A stretch of DNA of 64,000 bases, taken from NCBI RefSeq assembly GCF_003752465.1, contig NZ_RKHJ01000001.1, positions 186,001 through 250,000 of the forward strand. The letters run 5' to 3'. The DNA is from Agrococcus jenensis (GTDB lineage Bacteria > Actinomycetota > Actinomycetes > Actinomycetales > Microbacteriaceae). Below are positions 32,508-41,437 of this stretch, piece after piece (position 1 is the first letter of the stretch; each line of letters opens with the position of its first letter). The translations under genes and the position numbers were made by a program. The notes under the pieces are model-generated. The model searched no databases. It saw only the letters and a list, made by a program, of their open reading frames with translations, and was not told where the DNA came from.

Positions 32508-33893
32508 ATGGCAACGACGCCCAGCACCGCGGACGACCGCACGTTCGGAGCACGGCTCCGCAGGCTCGACAAGACCCACTGGCTCTACATCTCGGTGATC
32601 GTCGCCGTGGTCCTCGGCGTCATCGTGGGGCTCGTCTCGCCCGAGACCGGCGAGGCGCTCGCGCCGATCGGCAAGGGCTTCGTCGCCCTCATCAAGATGA
32701 TGATCGCGCCGGTCATCTTCTGCACGATCGTGGTCGGCATCGGCTCGATCGCGAAGGCCGCGACCGTCGGCAAGGTCGGCGGGCTCGCGCTCGTCTACTT
32801 CCTCATCATGTCGACGTTCGCGCTCGCCATCGGCCTCGTCGTCGGCAACTTCGTGCACCCCGGCGAGGGCCTCAACATCGCGGGCGCGAGCTACGAAACG
32901 GAGGGCGAGGCGGAGACCACGACCGACTTCCTGCTCGGCATCATCCCGACGACGCTGCTGTCGCCCCTCACGGGCGAGTCGGTGCTGCAGACGCTGTTCG
33001 TGGCGCTGCTCGTCGGCTTCGCCGTGCAGGCGATGGGCGAGCGCGGCAAGCCGATCCTCTCGGTCGTGAAGCACTTCCAGGCGCTCGTCTTCCGCGTGCT
33101 GACGATGATCCTGTGGGTCGCGCCGATCGGTGCCTTCGGCGCCATCGCGGGCGTGGTCGGCTCGACCGGGTGGGGCGCCGTGGTGGCGCTCGCGACGCTC
33201 ATGCTCGGGTTCTACGCCACCTGCGTGCTCTTCATCGTCATCGTGCTCGGCACGCTGCTGCGGGTCGTCACCGGCGTGAACATCTTCCGGCTCATGCAGT
33301 ACCTGGGACGCGAGTACCTGCTCATCGTCGGCACCTCGTCGTCGGAGTCGGCGCTGCCGCGCCTCATCGCCAAGATGGAGCACGCCGGGGTCTCGAAGCC
33401 CGTCGTCGGCATCACGGTGCCCACCGGCTACTCCTTCAACCTCGACGGCACCGCGATCTACCTGACGATGGCGTCGCTCTTCATCTCCACCGCGATGGGC
33501 ATGCCGATGTCGATCCCGGAGCAGATCGGCCTGCTCGTCTTCATGATCATCGCCTCGAAGGGCGCGGCCGGCGTCACCGGCGCAGGGCTCGCGACCCTCG
33601 CCGGCGGCCTGCAGACCTACCGCCCCGACCTCGTCGACGGCGTCGGCGTGATCGTCGGCATCGACCGGTTCATGTCGGAGGCGCGCGCGCTGACGAACTT
33701 CACCGGCAACGCGGTCGCGACGCTGCTCATCGGCACCTGGACGAAGCAGATCGACATGGAGCAGGTGCGCGCCGTGCTGGCGGGCGAGCGGCCGTTCGAC
33801 GAGCGCACGATGCTCGCCGACGAGCACGGTGCCAACGAGGCCGGCGCAGCCGACGAAGACCCGCGCGAGCTCGAGCCGGTCGAGCGCCGCTGA
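32508..33893 (+). CDS. dctA: C4-dicarboxylate transporter DctA
   Basis: A 461-residue symporter for succinate, fumarate and malate, of the DAACS family. It has eight helices and two re-entrant loops. Family marks are GTSSSESALPRLIAKMEHAG near 278, PTGYSFNLDGTAIYLTMAS near 305 and IVGIDRFMSEARALTNFTGNAVAT near 383. An acidic tail ends the chain. GAGGAG lies 6 bases before the ATG. It is divergent from the sensor kinase gene and is its probable target. The 122-base gap between them shows no clear direct-repeat operator by eye. Confidence 0.95.
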   Translation: MATTPSTADDRTFGARLRRLDKTHWLYISVIVAVVLGVIVGLVSPETGEALAPIGKGFVALIKMMIAPVIFCTIVVGIGSIAKAATVGKVGGLALVYFLIMSTFALAIGLVVGNFVHPGEGLNIAGASYETEGEAETTTDFLLGIIPTTLLSPLTGESVLQTLFVALLVGFAVQAMGERGKPILSVVKHFQALVFRVLTMILWVAPIGAFGAIAGVVGSTGWGAVVALATLMLGFYATCVLFIVIVLGTLLRVVTGVNIFRLMQYLGREYLLIVGTSSSESALPRLIAKMEHAGVSKPVVGITVPTGYSFNLDGTAIYLTMASLFISTAMGMPMSIPEQIGLLVFMIIASKGAAGVTGAGLATLAGGLQTYRPDLVDGVGVIVGIDRFMSEARALTNFTGNAVATLLIGTWTKQIDMEQVRAVLAGERPFDERTMLADEHGANEAGAADEDPRELEPVERR

Positions 33894-33908
33894 CCCGCCC
33901 GAGACCGA

Positions 33909-33940
33909 CCGACGGCCCGCGCCCAGGCGCGGGCCGTCGG
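33909..33940. terminator. Bidirectional terminator between dctA and the APC permease gene
   Basis: A perfect 14-bp stem, CCGACGGCCCGCGC with its complement, around the loop CCAG. It lies 15 bases after the dctA stop and 2 bases past the convergent gene's stop, so it can serve both strands. Confidence 0.8.
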
Positions 33941-33942
33941 CG

Positions 33943-35217
33943 TCAGCGCCGCAGGAGCTCGCGGGCGCCGAGCCCGACGGCGAGCCAGGCGGCGGCCGCG
34001 ACGACGCCGGGCCAGGGCAGCGTCACGACGACGAGGCCGCACGCGGCGACGCCGGCCCACGGCAGCGCGGCAGGCAGCCACTGCCGCGCCCCGCGCCGCC
34101 GCATCCGGATCGCCGCGACGTGCGCGATCGCGTAGTACGTCAGCACGCACGTCGACGAGACGGCGACGAGGCTGCCCGCCGGCAGCAGCAGCGCGCCCAC
34201 GATCGCCGCCGCCGCGACGGACGCCTCGGCCACGACCGGCGTGCGGGTGCGCGGCGCGATCCACGAGAGCCGGCCCGGCAGGTCGCCCTCGCGCGCCATC
34301 GCGAGCCCCGTGCGGCTCAGCCCGGCGAGGATCCCCATGAGCGAGCCGAGGCACGCGAGCGCGCCGGCACCGAGCACCGCCGCGTGCAGCGCGGGCTGCG
34401 CCACGAGGTCGGCGACCGGCGTCACCGACGCCGGCAGCAGCGCGCCGAGCCGCGCGGTGGTCGCCCACGCGACGAGCGCGTAGAGCACGAGCACGACGCC
34501 GAGCCCGACGACGATCGCGATCGGCAGGGTGCGGCGCGGGTCGCGCGCCTCCTCGCCGAGCGTCGCCATCCGCGCGTAGCCGGCGAAGGCGAAGAACAGC
34601 AGCCCCGCGGCCTGCAGCACCGCCAGCGGGCCCGCGGGCGCCGGGAGCCCGAACGGGACCCCGCCGACGCCGCCGATGGACCCGACGTCGTCGGTCGGGC
34701 CGCTGGGCGCCGTGAGCGCGGTCGCACCGCCGGCCGCCGACCATCCGAGCGCTGCGAGCACGACGACCAGCACGATCGCGACGATCGCCGCCGACGTCCA
34801 CGCGGTCACCCGCACGCCGAGCATGTTGAGCGCGGCGAGCGCCGCGACCGCGACGGCCGCGACGGCGGCGGCGTGCTCGGGCCACAGGTGCTGCCCGGCG
34901 ATCACGGCGATCGCCGCTGCCGACGCGGTCTTGCCGGTGAGGAACATCCAGCCCGCGGCGAAGCCGACCCGCTCCCCCACCTCTGCGCGGCCGTAGGCGT
35001 AGGCGCCGCCCGAGACCGGATGCTCCATCGCGAGCTGCGCGGTCGAGAGCGCGTTGAGCACCGCGATCGCCCCCGCGAGCCCGAGCGCCGCGGGCAGCAG
35101 CGGTCCCGCGAGCGCCGCGGCGGGCGCCCACACCGAGAAGAGCCCGGCGCCGATCATCGCGCCGAGGCCGATGGCGATCGCGCCAGGCACGCCGAGGCGC
35201 CTCGCGAGCTGGGTCAT
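33943..35217 (-). CDS. APC family amino-acid/polyamine permease
   Basis: A 424-residue transporter with 12 predicted helices. It opens with GAIAIGLGAMIGAGLFSVWAPAA, the unwound first helix of the APC fold, and continues with VSGGAYAYGR near 68, FFAFAGYARMATLGEEARDPRRTLP near 218 and GLSRTGLAMAREGDLP near 305. Substrate is not readable. The transcript is likely leaderless: TAGCGT, 7 bases, ATG. It shares a terminator with dctA and lies 53 bases after rlmC on the same strand. Confidence 0.88.
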   Translation of the reverse strand: MTQLARRLGVPGAIAIGLGAMIGAGLFSVWAPAAALAGPLLPAALGLAGAIAVLNALSTAQLAMEHPVSGGAYAYGRAEVGERVGFAAGWMFLTGKTASAAAIAVIAGQHLWPEHAAAVAAVAVAALAALNMLGVRVTAWTSAAIVAIVLVVVLAALGWSAAGGATALTAPSGPTDDVGSIGGVGGVPFGLPAPAGPLAVLQAAGLLFFAFAGYARMATLGEEARDPRRTLPIAIVVGLGVVLVLYALVAWATTARLGALLPASVTPVADLVAQPALHAAVLGAGALACLGSLMGILAGLSRTGLAMAREGDLPGRLSWIAPRTRTPVVAEASVAAAAIVGALLLPAGSLVAVSSTCVLTYYAIAHVAAIRMRRRGARQWLPAALPWAGVAACGLVVVTLPWPGVVAAAAWLAVGLGARELLRR

Positions 35218-35224
35218 GGCGCCG

Positions 35225-35230
35225 ACGCTA
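35225..35230 (-). promoter_or_regulatory. Leaderless -10 box for the APC permease
   Basis: Minus-strand TAGCGT followed by 7 bases and the ATG. Confidence 0.45.
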
Positions 35231-35270
35231 CCGGCGCCCGGTGAACGGCCGGTGCGGGGCCGCGGCGCGG

Positions 35271-36392
35271 TCAGGCGCGCTCGAGCTCGACGAGCACCTC
35301 GGCGTGCGCGGTGTGCGGGAACATGTCGAAGACCCGGCCGCGGACGGGCCGGAGGCTCGGCATCGTCGCGAGGTCGCGCGCGAGGCTCGCCGGGTTGCAG
35401 CTCGAGTAGAGCACCCGACGCACCGCGCTCCGCTCGAGCCGGGCGGCGAGCTCGCCGATGCCGCGCCGCGGCGGGTTCACCACCACGAGCTCCGGCGCCT
35501 CGGCACCCTCGAGGTCGACGCCGGTCGCGTCGCCCACCGCGAAGACCGCGTCGGCACCGAGCTCGGCCGCGGTCTCGCGCGCGGCGTCGATCGCCTCCGC
35601 CGTCACCTCGACGCCAGCGACGCGGCGGCCGGGCCGCGCGGCGTGCAGCGCGAAGCCGCCGACCCCGCAGTAGAGGTCGAGCACGCTCGCGGGATCGGCG
35701 TCGTCGATCCAGGCGGTCGCCTGCCGGTAGAGCGCCGCGGCGACCGACGTGTTCGTCTGGAAGAAGCTGCGGGGCCGCAGCCGCAGCCCGATGCCGTTCA
35801 CGCGCATCCGCAGCACGCCGGAGCCCGCGAGCAGCACCTCCTCGTCGCCCTCGAGCACCGCCTTGTGCTCGGGCTGCAGGTTGGCCGAGACGCTCGTGAG
35901 CGGCAGGCCGTCGAGCACGGCGAGGTGCTTGCGGATGCGCGGCAGGGACTCGCTCGAGCGCAGCACGAGTCGCAGCGCGAGCTCGCCGTCGGGCGACGAG
36001 GTGAGGATGAGGTGCTTGAGCTCGCCGCGCCGGCTCGGCACGTCGTAGGGCGTGAGCCGCGCCGCGCGCACGAGCGCCTCGAGCGCCGGCATCGCGTCGA
36101 CGATCGGCTGCTCGTGCAGCGGGCACGCCCGCAGGTCGATGCCGGAGCCGTCCGCGGCGAGGATGCCGAGCGTCGGCGCGTCGACCGTGCCCGCGACGGC
36201 CATCTTGGCCTTGTTCCGGAAGCCGCCAACGGGGCTCGCGTGCGGCACATCCCACGCCATCGGCGGCAGCGCCGCCTCGACGCCCGCCTGCTGCTCGGCG
36301 AGCTGCAGGTCGTAGGCGACGTCGAGCAGCGAGCACGAGCGGCAGCGCCACGCGTCGAAGTACGCGCACGCGAGCGCGACGCTCGTCGTCAC
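35271..36392 (-). CDS. rlmC: 23S rRNA (uracil-C5) methyltransferase RlmC
   Basis: A 373-residue radical-free SAM methyltransferase of the RumA/RumB family, modifying U747-type positions of 23S rRNA. The N-terminal cysteines CAYFDAWRCRSCSLL, with a further Cys in LRACPLHEQ, form the iron-sulfur site of RlmC. FRNKAKMAVAG follows. The SAM domain has DLYCGVGGFALHAA, VVNPPRRGIG and the catalytic Cys in LYSSCNPASLARDL. The end HTAHAEVLVELE is typical. The GTG start at 36392 aligns with the E. coli start. It overlaps no neighbour and lies 7 bases after the coiled-coil gene. Confidence 0.93.
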   Translation of the reverse strand: MTTSVALACAYFDAWRCRSCSLLDVAYDLQLAEQQAGVEAALPPMAWDVPHASPVGGFRNKAKMAVAGTVDAPTLGILAADGSGIDLRACPLHEQPIVDAMPALEALVRAARLTPYDVPSRRGELKHLILTSSPDGELALRLVLRSSESLPRIRKHLAVLDGLPLTSVSANLQPEHKAVLEGDEEVLLAGSGVLRMRVNGIGLRLRPRSFFQTNTSVAAALYRQATAWIDDADPASVLDLYCGVGGFALHAARPGRRVAGVEVTAEAIDAARETAAELGADAVFAVGDATGVDLEGAEAPELVVVNPPRRGIGELAARLERSAVRRVLYSSCNPASLARDLATMPSLRPVRGRVFDMFPHTAHAEVLVELERA

Positions 36393-36399
36393 CCCGTGG

Positions 36400-36855
36400 T
36401 CAGCGCTCGTCGGACGCGGCGGGCGGCTCGATGGGGGCCGGCCCTCCGGCGTCCTCGATCTGCTCGGCGAGGAAGGCGTCGAGGATCTGGCTCCGGAGCG
36501 CGTCGACGCGGTCGCGGAGCCGCTTGAGATCCGCCTTGGGGCTGCCGGGGCCGAGCAGCTCGAGCGCGTGCTCGAGCCCGGTGAGCGAGGCCGCCCACCG
36601 GTCGGCGCGGGCGCGCTCCGCGTTGTCGTCCGCGCTGCGCCGCAGGTACTCGACCTGCTCGCGCATCGCCTTGAGGCTCTGGCGCATCGCGTCGGAGCTC
36701 TGCCCGCTCGAGCGCGTCAGCCGCTGCACCTCGCGCTGGATGCGGTCGGCGACCTGCGGGTTCTTCATGAGCCACGACATCGCCTCGGGGCCGTACTTCC
36801 TGCCGTTCTCGCTGAGGAACCTCAGTGCCGGACCGAACCATGCGGGTGTCGCCAT
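36400..36855 (-). CDS. Hypothetical coiled-coil protein
   Basis: A 151-residue soluble protein I do not recognise beyond actinobacterial conservation in this position. It starts MATPAWFGPALRFLSENG, an amphipathic segment. It then has charged helices with heptad spacing (about 30-75 and 80-130) and ends in a Pro/Glu-rich tail. No enzyme motif or signal is present. GGAGG lies 6 bases before the ATG. It lies 19 bases after prs and just before rlmC, so it is in the same transcript. A structural or scaffold role is a guess. Confidence 0.7.
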   Translation of the reverse strand: MATPAWFGPALRFLSENGRKYGPEAMSWLMKNPQVADRIQREVQRLTRSSGQSSDAMRQSLKAMREQVEYLRRSADDNAERARADRWAASLTGLEHALELLGPGSPKADLKRLRDRVDALRSQILDAFLAEQIEDAGGPAPIEPPAASDER

Positions 36856-36874
36856 GTCAACCTCCGAGGAGAGC

Positions 36875-37852
36875 CTACGCCGCCCCGTCGAAGAGGCTCG
36901 TGACGGAGCCGTCCTCGAAGACCTCGGTGATCGCGCGGGCGAGCAGCGGGGCGATCGAGAGCACCTGCAGCTTCTCGAAGCGCTGGTCGTCGCGCAGCGG
37001 CAGCGTGTCGGTGACGACCACCTTGTCGATGAAGTCGGAGTTCAGGAGCTCGGGCGCGGGGCCGGAGAAGATCGCGTGGGTGGCGGCGACGACGACGCTC
37101 GTCGCGCCGTTCTTCTTGAGCGCCTCCGCAGCCTTCACGATCGTGCGGCCGGTGTCGATCATGTCGTCGACGAGCAGGCAGACGCGGCCGTCGACCTGGC
37201 CGACGATCTCGTGCACCGACACCTGGTTCGGCACCAGCGGGTCGCGGCGCTTGTGGATGATCGCGAGCGGCGCGCCCAGCTTGTCGCTCCACACGTCGGC
37301 GACGCGCACGCGCCCCATGTCGGGCGAGACGACCGTGACGCTGTCGGGGTCGAGCGTCGAGCGGAAGTGCTCGAGCAGCACCGGCATGGCGAACAGGTGG
37401 TCGAAGGGGCCGTCGAAGAAGCCCTGGATCTGCGAGGCGTGGATGTCGATCGACATGATGCGGTCGGCGCCGGCGGTCTTGAACAGGTCGGCGATCAAGC
37501 GGGCCGAGATCGGCTCGCGGCCGCGGCCCTTCTTGTCCTGCCGCGAGTACGGGTAGTACGGCATCACGACGGTGATGCGCTTCGCGGACGCGCGCTTCAG
37601 CGCATCCACCATGATGAGCTGCTCCATGAGCCACTCGTTCACGGGGGCGCCGTAGGACTGCATGATGAACGCGTCGGAGCCGCGCACCGAGCCCTCGTAG
37701 CGGGCGTAGATCTCGCCGTTCGAGAACGTGCGGCTGTCGACGTCCATCAGATCGGCACCCATCTCGGCCGCCACCGACCTCGCGAGCTCCGGGTGCGACC
37801 TTCCGGTGGCGAGCACCAGGTGCTTGCGGTTCTTCGCGACGATCGATCCCAC
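36875..37852 (-). CDS. prs: Ribose-phosphate pyrophosphokinase
   Basis: A 325-residue class I enzyme making PRPP from ribose 5-phosphate and ATP. The marks are SRTFSNGEIYARYEGSVRG near 41, YYPYSRQDKKGRGREPISARL near 100, the metal/ATP segment SIDIHASQIQGFF near 135, and the PRPP loop VCLLVDDMIDTGRTI near 222. Length is typical. It lies 11 bases after glmU, the conserved glmU-prs order. Ribose 5-phosphate from the gnd pathway is its substrate. Confidence 0.97.
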   Translation of the reverse strand: MGSIVAKNRKHLVLATGRSHPELARSVAAEMGADLMDVDSRTFSNGEIYARYEGSVRGSDAFIMQSYGAPVNEWLMEQLIMVDALKRASAKRITVVMPYYPYSRQDKKGRGREPISARLIADLFKTAGADRIMSIDIHASQIQGFFDGPFDHLFAMPVLLEHFRSTLDPDSVTVVSPDMGRVRVADVWSDKLGAPLAIIHKRRDPLVPNQVSVHEIVGQVDGRVCLLVDDMIDTGRTIVKAAEALKKNGATSVVVAATHAIFSGPAPELLNSDFIDKVVVTDTLPLRDDQRFEKLQVLSIAPLLARAITEVFEDGSVTSLFDGAA

Positions 37853-37863
37853 TCGGGTGCCTC

Positions 37864-39306
37864 CTAGGCCTCAGGTGCCTGCGTGTCCGCCGCCGCTGCC
37901 GCGTCGGCTGCCTTCGTCCCGGGGCGATTCGTCGCGACCCAGCCCGCCATGCTGCGCTGCGGTGCGACCGAGATCGCCAGCGCGCCCGGCTCGACGTCCT
38001 TGCGGACGACCGTGCCTGCTCCAGTGTAGGCGCCGTCGCCGATGGTCACGGGGGCGACGAAGACGTTGTGGCTCCCGGTGCGCACGTGCGAGCCGACCGT
38101 GGTGCGGTGCTTCGCCTGGCCGTCGTAGTTCGCGGTGATGGTGCCGGCGCCGATGTTCGAGCCCTCGCCGACCACCGTGTCGCCGATGTACGACAGGTGC
38201 GGCACCTTGCTGCCCGCGCCGATCTGGGTGTTCTTCGTCTCGACGAACGTGCCGACCTTGCCGTCGTCGCCGACGACCGAGTTCGGCCGCAGGTAGGCGA
38301 AGGGGCCGACGGATGCGCGGGCGCCGATGACGGACAGCGTCGCGTCGGTGCGCTTCACGACCGCGTCCTCGCCGACCTCGGTGTCGACGAGCGTCGTGTC
38401 GGGGCCGACCGTCGCGCCCGTGGCGATCGCGGTGGCGCCGTGGAGCTGCGTGCCGGGGAGGATCGTGACGTCCTCGGCGAGCGTGACGTCGACGTCGATC
38501 CAGGTCGAGGCGGGGTCGGTGATCGTGACGCCCGCCATCTGCCAGCGGCGGATGATGCGGTCGTTGAGCTCGTGGGCGGCGGCGGCGAGCTGGACGCGGT
38601 CGTTGATGCCCCAGATCGCCCAGCTGTCGCTCGCCGGGACGGCCTGGATGCGGCCGCCGGTCGACTGCATGGCGAGCGCGGCGTCGGTGAGGTACATCTC
38701 GCCCTGGGCGTTGTCGCGGCCGATGGCGCGGAGCGCCGTGCGGAGCGCTGCCGCGTCGAAGACGTAGATGCCGCCGTTGACCTCGTCGATCGCCCGCTCG
38801 GCGTCGCTCGCGTCCTTCTGCTCGACGATGCGCACGAAGGCGCCGGCCTCGTCGCGCACGATGCGGCCGAGGCCCGTCGGGTCGCCGAGGTGCGCCGACA
38901 GCAGCGTCATCTGGTTGCCCTCGCGCTCGTGGCGGTCGACGAGCGAGCGGAGCGTGTCCGCGTCGATGAGCGGCACGTCGCCGGAGAGGACCACGACGTG
39001 GCCCTCGAAGTCGGCGATCGCGTCGAGCCCCTGCTCGACGGCGCGGCCGGTGCCGGGCACGTCGTCCTGGTCGGCGATGCGCACGTGCGGGGCGAACTCG
39101 AGCACGGCCTCGGCCATCCGGTCGCGCTCGTGCCGCACGACGGCGACGATCGCCTCGGGGTGCAGCTCGCCGGCGGTGTGCAGCACGTGCGCGATGAGCG
39201 GCTTGCCCGCGAGCGGGTGGAGCGGCTTGGGCGTGCGGCTCTTCATGCGCGTCCCCGCGCCTGCGGCGAGGACGATGACGGCGACCTGGGGCACGAGCTC
39301 TCCCAT
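37864..39306 (-). CDS. glmU: Bifunctional UDP-GlcNAc pyrophosphorylase / GlcN-1-P acetyltransferase
   Basis: A 480-residue enzyme making UDP-GlcNAc for peptidoglycan. The N-terminal uridylyltransferase has LAAGAGTRMKSRTPKPLHPLAGKPL near 14, and VNGGIYVF near 180. The C-terminal left-handed beta helix holds the acetyltransferase, with GPFAYLRPNSVVG, VETKNTQIGAGSKVPHLSYIGDT and GSHVRTGSHNVFVAPV. A short Ala-rich tail follows. The ATG has no strong ribosome-binding site; a TAGCCT box lies about 22 bases upstream. First gene of glmU-prs-coiled-coil-rlmC. Confidence 0.97.
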   Translation of the reverse strand: MGELVPQVAVIVLAAGAGTRMKSRTPKPLHPLAGKPLIAHVLHTAGELHPEAIVAVVRHERDRMAEAVLEFAPHVRIADQDDVPGTGRAVEQGLDAIADFEGHVVVLSGDVPLIDADTLRSLVDRHEREGNQMTLLSAHLGDPTGLGRIVRDEAGAFVRIVEQKDASDAERAIDEVNGGIYVFDAAALRTALRAIGRDNAQGEMYLTDAALAMQSTGGRIQAVPASDSWAIWGINDRVQLAAAAHELNDRIIRRWQMAGVTITDPASTWIDVDVTLAEDVTILPGTQLHGATAIATGATVGPDTTLVDTEVGEDAVVKRTDATLSVIGARASVGPFAYLRPNSVVGDDGKVGTFVETKNTQIGAGSKVPHLSYIGDTVVGEGSNIGAGTITANYDGQAKHRTTVGSHVRTGSHNVFVAPVTIGDGAYTGAGTVVRKDVEPGALAISVAPQRSMAGWVATNRPGTKAADAAAAADTQAPEA

Positions 39307-39328
39307 CGGGGTGCGGTGGACTGCACTC

Positions 39329-39334
39329 AGGCTA
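39329..39334 (-). promoter_or_regulatory. Possible -10 box for glmU
   Basis: Minus-strand TAGCCT lies 22 bases before the glmU ATG, giving a leader of about 16 bases. It is in the divergent gap with the tRNA gene. Confidence 0.35.
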
Positions 39335-39393
39335 TCCGGGCTGCGGACCGCGACGCCGACGCCCCGGCGGCACGACTACCCTGGATCGCGCCC

Positions 39394-39464
39394 TCCGCCA
39401 TGGTGTAACGGCAGCACAGCGGCCTTTGGAGCCGTTTGTCCAGGTTCGAATCCTGGTGGCGGAG
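39394..39464 (+). tRNA. tRNA-Gln (anticodon TTG)
   Basis: A 71-base cloverleaf. The acceptor TCCGCCA (39394-39400) pairs with TGGCGGA (39457-39463), with G as the discriminator base. The T arm is CCAGG-TTCGAAT-CCTGG (39440-39456). The anticodon loop CTTTGGA gives TTG, reading CAA and CAG. Only CA follows the discriminator, so the full CCA end is not encoded and must be added. Confidence 0.95.
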
Positions 39465-39506
39465 CAGGAGCAGGCCCGCCCGTCGCGTGCGCGCAAGACT
39501 GTGCGC

Positions 39507-40274
39507 ATGACCGAACCGCTCGTCGTCCTCCTGCACGGCTGGCCCGGGCTGCCCTCGGACTACGACCGGGTCATCCCGCTGCTGCCCGGCGTGCGGTGCG
39601 TGGCTCCCCCGCTGCTCGGCTTCGGCGAGCGGTTCGAGGGCCCGATGGCACCCGGCTCGGCGGCGGCGGACGCGCATGCGCGTCGCCTGCTCGCGACGCT
39701 GCCCGGGGATGCCCCGCTGCTGGTGGCGGGGTACGACATCGGCAGCCGCATCGCGCAGGCGATGCTCCGCATGGATCCGGCGAGGTTCGTCGGCGCGGTC
39801 CTCACCCCCGGCTATCCAGGGATCGGCACTCGCGCCGCCGCGGGCGACCTCGCCCCGCGATTCTGGTACCAGCACTTCCATCGCACGCCGGTCGCCGCCA
39901 GCCTCATCGACGGGCGGGCCGACGCCGTGCGCGAGCACCTCGCGTTCCTGACCGGATCGTGGGCGGCCTCCGGCGAGCTGACCACCGGGCCGCGGTTCGA
40001 CGACGTGGTGGCGGCCTACGCCCGGCCGGGCGCCTTCGCGGCGAGCATCGCCTGGTACCGCGACAACGTCGGCTACGCGGGCGGCCGTCCGACGAGCGTG
40101 CCGACCACGATGCTCTGGCCCGAGCGCGATCCGCTCTTCCCGCTCGCGTGGGCGGACGAGGTCGGAGCGTGGTTCACGAGGTCGCGCCTGCAGACGGTCC
40201 CGGGCGGCCACTTCGTCCCGCTCGAGTCTCCCGAGGCGATGGCCGCAGCGATCGCGACCCGCCTCGGCCGATGA
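39507..40274 (+). CDS. Alpha/beta hydrolase, epoxide-hydrolase-like
   Basis: A 255-residue alpha/beta-fold hydrolase. The oxyanion segment is LLHGWPG near 8-14. The nucleophile elbow reads AGYDIGSRIAQAM, so the nucleophile is Asp rather than Ser, as in epoxide hydrolases and haloalkane dehalogenases. The acid is in PERDPLFPLAW and the His in PGGHFVPLESPE. An open frame extends upstream through the tRNA gene, but homology starts at the ATG at 39507. An AAGACT box 6 bases before it is a weak leaderless candidate. It is coupled to the next gene as ATGA. Confidence 0.83.
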   Translation: MTEPLVVLLHGWPGLPSDYDRVIPLLPGVRCVAPPLLGFGERFEGPMAPGSAAADAHARRLLATLPGDAPLLVAGYDIGSRIAQAMLRMDPARFVGAVLTPGYPGIGTRAAAGDLAPRFWYQHFHRTPVAASLIDGRADAVREHLAFLTGSWAASGELTTGPRFDDVVAAYARPGAFAASIAWYRDNVGYAGGRPTSVPTTMLWPERDPLFPLAWADEVGAWFTRSRLQTVPGGHFVPLESPEAMAAAIATRLGR

Positions 40275-40927
40275 CGGCACGGGTGCATCGAGCGGCTGAC
40301 CCCGACGGCGTCTGGCACGCTGTCGGGGTGCCGACCCCGATGCTCACCGCCCGCGCGCATCCCGGCCGCCGCTGGGCCTCCCGCCTCGGCCGCGCGCTCA
40401 GCTGGCTCGGCGTCGTCATCTTCGCGGGCCTCGCCTTCGTGAGCGCCGGGTGGACGGCGCTCTTCGTCGTCGTCGCGGTGCTCAGCATCGTCGTGCATCG
40501 CCGCACGACACTGCGGCGGTGGGAGCTCGACCAGCCCGGCGCCGACGCGAGCTTCCGGTTCGGCCCGCGCGCATCGCGCAGCGTCCGCCTCGCCGACGTC
40601 GCGGGCATCGTGATCGTCGACGCGCCGGGCACCTCCGCGCGCGGCATCCCGGTCACGCGCGATCACGAGCGGTGGTGGCTCGTCGACGACGGCGGGCGGG
40701 CGCTCGGGCAGGCGAACACAGAGGGCCTCGACCCGGCCGACGTGCAGCGGTTCCGGAGCGCGCTCGGCGTGCCCTTCGTGCCGCTCGTGCTCGCGCGGCG
40801 CGCCGGCGCGGTGCCGCTGGGCATGCCCTGGCACCAGGCGCATCCGGCCGGCGCCATCGCGGTCGCGGTGCCCACGGCAGTCGTGGTCATGCTCGTCGTC
40901 GTGCTCGTGCCGCCCTACTGGGCGTGA
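40271..40927 (+). CDS. PH-domain-like membrane protein, unrecognised
   Basis: A 218-residue protein with two adjacent N-terminal helices (about 40-70), a soluble middle domain (about 75-185) and a final helix (about 195-215). The middle part, with RWELDQPGADASFRFGPRASRSVRLADVAGIVIVD and a later GGRALGQANTEGLDPADVQRFRSAL, resembles small bacterial PH-like membrane proteins. The ATG overlaps the hydrolase stop (ATGA). A later ATG at 40340 is possible. Function unknown. Confidence 0.65.
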   Translation: MTARVHRAADPDGVWHAVGVPTPMLTARAHPGRRWASRLGRALSWLGVVIFAGLAFVSAGWTALFVVVAVLSIVVHRRTTLRRWELDQPGADASFRFGPRASRSVRLADVAGIVIVDAPGTSARGIPVTRDHERWWLVDDGGRALGQANTEGLDPADVQRFRSALGVPFVPLVLARRAGAVPLGMPWHQAHPAGAIAVAVPTAVVVMLVVVLVPPYWA

Positions 40928-40951
40928 GCCGGCCGATGCGAGGATGAGGGC

Positions 40952-41431
40952 ATGACCGACGACGTCGACCGCATCATGGCCCAGTGGATGCGCGTGCGGC
41001 CGGACGCCGACGTCTCGCCGCTCGCGGTGCTGAGCCGCATGACGCGCATCTCGCGCCAGCTCGGCCGCGTGCGCGCGGAGGCGTTCCAGCTCGCCGGGCT
41101 CGAGCCGTGGCAGTGGGACGTGCTCGCCGCGCTCCGCCGCGAGAACGGGCCGCTCAGCCCGAAGGACCTCATCGCGCAGACGATGGTGACGAGCGGCACG
41201 ATGACGAACCGCATCGACAACCTCGTCGCATCCGGGCTCGTCGAGCGCGTCGACGGCTCCGCCGACCGCCGGGTGCGGCTCGTCGGCCTCACCGACGAGG
41301 GCATCGACCGGGTCGACGTGGCGCTCGACGCGCTGCTCGAGGCGGAGCGCCGGCTGCTGCGCTCGATCCCCGCCGACGACCAGGCGCGGCTCGCGGAGCT
41401 GCTGCGCGTGCTCGCCGACGCGATGCTCTGA
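40952..41431 (+). CDS. MarR family transcriptional regulator
   Basis: A 159-residue winged-helix regulator. The DNA-binding part carries EPWQWDVLAALRRENGPLSPKDLIAQTMVTSGTMTNRIDNLVASGLVERVDGSADRRVRLVGLTDEG in recognisable pieces, with the DRR wing signature. N- and C-terminal helices would form the dimer. GAGG lies upstream of the ATG. It follows the PH-like gene by 24 bases and may control the hydrolase or the two small membrane genes beside it. No clear palindrome is seen nearby. Confidence 0.88.
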   Translation: MTDDVDRIMAQWMRVRPDADVSPLAVLSRMTRISRQLGRVRAEAFQLAGLEPWQWDVLAALRRENGPLSPKDLIAQTMVTSGTMTNRIDNLVASGLVERVDGSADRRVRLVGLTDEGIDRVDVALDALLEAERRLLRSIPADDQARLAELLRVLADAML

Positions 41432-41437
41432 GCAGGC

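Noticed and set aside
30742-32553. A longer form of the sensor kinase starting at 32553
   Set aside because: The extra 56 residues are Cys/Pro-rich with no homology, and a good ribosome-binding site lies before 32385.
39426-39506. Upstream extension of the epoxide-hydrolase-like gene
   Set aside because: It lies inside or just after the tRNA-Gln gene and has no homology to hydrolases.
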